Shown here piece after piece: positions 7,476 to 8,216 of a stretch of 8,216 bases of DNA. The notes below the pieces were generated by a model that saw nothing but the letters and a program-made list of their open reading frames with translations, did not search any database and was not told the DNA's origin. Numbering within the stretch: the first letter of the stretch is position 1; every line of letters starts with the position of its first letter. The translations under genes and the position numbers were made by a program. Location of the stretch: positions 1-8,216 of the forward strand of contig JBMYXZ010000066.1 in the NCBI GenBank assembly GCA_049608925.1. The letters are read 5' to 3'. The stretch is from JBMYXZ01 sp049608925. GTDB lineage: Bacteria > Pseudomonadota > Alphaproteobacteria > JAGOMX01.

Positions 7476-7533
7476 GGTTTCTGCTTTATGCAATTCAATT
7501 TTACATCGATTATAGCAGCCAAAAACCGAAAGG
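7471..7533 (-). repeat. Imperfect inverted repeat spanning the nuoJ -10 box and ribosome binding site
   Basis: On the minus strand the first arm (7533-7515) reads CCTTTCGGTTTTTGGCTGC and the second arm (7484-7471) GCAGAAACCGAAGG. They can pair as 10 bp with one bulged T, then a 4-nt bulge, then 4 more bp (CTGC/GCAG), enclosing a 30-nt loop. The second arm contains most of the nuoJ Shine-Dalgarno; the first lies between the -35 and -10 boxes of the proposed nuoJ promoter. It could therefore be a DNA-level operator, or an RNA stem formed only in transcripts that enter from upstream. The pairing is read directly; the role is inferred. Confidence 0.5.
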
Positions 7534-7536
7534 CAA
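7509..7536 (-). promoter_or_regulatory. Probable sigma70-type promoter for nuoJKLMN
   Basis: On the minus strand, a perfect -10 box TATAAT (7514-7509) is preceded, with a 16-bp spacer, by TTGCCT (7536-7531), which matches TTGACA at 4 of 6 bases. Transcription would begin near 7502 and leave a leader of about 37 nt before the nuoJ ATG. It fits a separate transcription start for the nuoJ-N block, which here has no other nuo gene directly upstream. Confidence 0.6.
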
Positions 7537-7633
7537 TGGCCTAAGATCCGATAATGCAAACAGATACTCGCCTTTATTGGCATCAGTTACATTTTGGCAA
7601 CTCTTTAGGAAGTCATGAATTTTGAAATATATA

Positions 7634-7710
7634 TGGTAGCGGGGGAGGGACTCGAACCCCCGACACGCGGATTATGATTCCGCTGCTCTAACCAGCTGAG
7701 CTACCCCGCC
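7634..7710 (-). tRNA. tRNA-Met (anticodon CAU), elongator type
   Basis: The minus strand from 7710 folds as a complete cloverleaf of 77 nt with an encoded CCA. The acceptor GGCGGGG pairs with CCCCGCT (first pair G-U). The D arm is GCTC/GAGC with loop AGCTGGTTA. The anticodon stem GCGGA/TCCGC encloses the loop ATCATAA, so the anticodon is CAT. The T arm is GGGGG/CCCTC with the loop TTCGAGT, and the discriminator is A. It is not the initiator: the three G:C pairs at the base of the anticodon stem and the unpaired first position are missing. A CAU anticodon also occurs in tRNA-Ile2 (lysidine-modified); overall resemblance to alphaproteobacterial elongator Met genes favours Met, but Ile2 is not excluded. 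Confidence 0.93.
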
Positions 7711-7723
7711 GAGGTGATATCCC

Positions 7724-7752
7724 TTCTTACTAATATGTCCGCCTGATGTCAA
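7724..7752 (-). promoter_or_regulatory. Probable promoter of the tRNA-Met gene
   Basis: On the minus strand a perfect -35 box TTGACA (7752-7747) is followed by a 17-bp spacer and a weak -10 box TAAGAA (7729-7724, 3 of 6 matches to TATAAT). The mature tRNA begins 13 bp downstream of the -10 box, which leaves a short 5' leader. The -35 box is about 20 bp after the stop of the right-edge gene. Confidence 0.6.
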
Positions 7753-7771
7753 GCGCTGCTTGTGAAAAATG

Positions 7772-8216
7772 TCACTTTAGACCCCGAATAATCTCACTGA
7801 TTTCGTAGACACCTAAAAACTGCTCTTCTTCCATGAGCCTTACTTTCTGCATGAATAGCCTCCATTTTTTATCTGGGACTGTAGCCATTTGCTCCAAGAG
7901 TGGGACATATGAAAACTGGGAAAAACAGTTGGACCATTCAACCAAATCCACAACCAATTCAAACGCTGATATGCGTCGTTTTTCCTTTATTTTTTGCACT
8001 GCAGAAAAAAGCCTTACCAACTGTGTAGCATCAAACACTCTATTTTCATAAAATTCAACTGTTTGCTCTACAAATCTCTCACGACTATTTGGTGGCTCGG
8101 CGGCAATTATGCCAAATATTTCAGGAAAAATTTCTTCTTTATTATGTATTTCATTGTCCCAAAATAATTCATAATACTCTATAAATTTATCAGTTTTTAT
8201 AGTTTCATAATGCTGA
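7772..8216 (-). CDS. Hypothetical protein, C-terminal part (5' end outside window)
   Basis: The reading frame is open from the right edge to the TGA at 7774-7772, giving at least 147 codons. A GTG at 8038 could pass as a start, but the frame continues upstream through 8215 without a stop and with coherent, charged protein sequence (for example KTDKFIEYYELFWDNE and RERFVEQTVEFYENR), so the true start most likely lies beyond the window. The visible part is hydrophilic and appears mainly helical, rich in Glu, Phe, Ile and Lys, with no signal peptide, transmembrane helix or motif that I recognise; it ends EISEIIRGLK. The last about 115 bp of the window are very AT-rich (roughly a quarter G+C by hand count), unlike the nuo genes, which may indicate a different origin or relaxed constraint. 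Function unknown. It lies just upstream of the tRNA-Met promoter on the same strand. Confidence 0.65.
   Translation of the reverse strand, partial: QHYETIKTDKFIEYYELFWDNEIHNKEEIFPEIFGIIAAEPPNSRERFVEQTVEFYENRVFDATQLVRLFSAVQKIKEKRRISAFELVVDLVEWSNCFSQFSYVPLLEQMATVPDKKWRLFMQKVRLMEEEQFLGVYEISEIIRGLK

Noticed and set aside
7466..7522. Longer nuoJ start at 7522 (19 extra residues)
   Set aside because: The added residues are hydrophilic and unlike NuoJ N-termini, the stretch overlaps the proposed -10 box, and a good ribosome binding site precedes the ATG at 7465.
7521..7542. Small hairpin AGGC-CATT-GCCT followed by a T-rich stretch on the minus strand as the tRNA terminator
   Set aside because: The stem is only 4 bp, the T-run is broken by CGG, and the bases overlap the proposed nuoJ -35 box. 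A weak terminator cannot be ruled out but is not supported.
7634..7710. Initiator tRNA-fMet
   Set aside because: The anticodon stem GCGGA/TCCGC lacks the three consecutive G:C pairs of initiators, and the first acceptor position forms a G-U pair instead of being mismatched C-A.
8036..8038. GTG as start codon of the right-edge gene
   Set aside because: The frame remains open upstream through 8215, with protein-like sequence and no ribosome binding site at the GTG; the gene is 5'-truncated by the window.

Overview
The window looks like an alphaproteobacterial chromosome segment of moderate GC. The evidence is the strongly alphaproteobacterial character of the complex I membrane subunits NuoJ-NuoN, a cytochrome bd-type oxidase locus with a DUF2474-like small subunit, and an alphaproteobacterial-type CAU tRNA. 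Three traits lean toward a host-associated lineage (Holosporales- or Rickettsiales-like): the nuo genes are split, an exported leucine-rich-repeat-like protein sits at the operon end, and an AT-rich gene of no recognised family lies at the right edge. That placement is inference; no marker gene in the window settles it.

Layout from left to right. Positions 1-222 (+) hold the 3' end of cydB, followed two bases later by a 36-residue membrane microprotein (225-335, +). Convergent to these, and overlapping the microprotein by 38 bp, is a 322-residue exported LRR-like protein (298-1266, -). It is the last gene of a compact minus-strand block that reads, in transcription order, nuoJ - nuoK - nuoL - nuoM - nuoN - LRR gene. 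Gaps between the nuo genes are 1 to 6 bp, or a 17-bp overlap, and 29 bp separate nuoN from the LRR gene. Upstream of nuoJ are a probable sigma70-type promoter (7509-7536), an elongator-type tRNA-Met(CAU) (7634-7710) with its own promoter (7724-7752), and an AT-rich gene that runs off the right edge (7772-8216, -).

NuoJ-NuoN are the membrane-arm subunits of NADH:quinone oxidoreductase. NuoL, M and N are the antiporter-like proton-pumping subunits and all keep their key Glu and Lys residues; NuoJ and NuoK connect them to the quinone-reducing part. The cytochrome bd oxidase encoded on the other strand would reoxidise the quinol, so the window joins an entry and an exit module of the respiratory chain.

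The least ordinary points are: NuoJ is about 100 residues longer than usual, because of an internal insertion that adds two hydrophobic segments, one of which resembles NuoK TM3; the exported LRR-like protein carries an NLS-like basic segment; the nuoJ-N block is detached from nuoA-I; and an inverted repeat could hide the nuoJ ribosome binding site in read-through transcripts. I saw no CRISPR array, insertion sequence, prophage gene or recognisable defence system.
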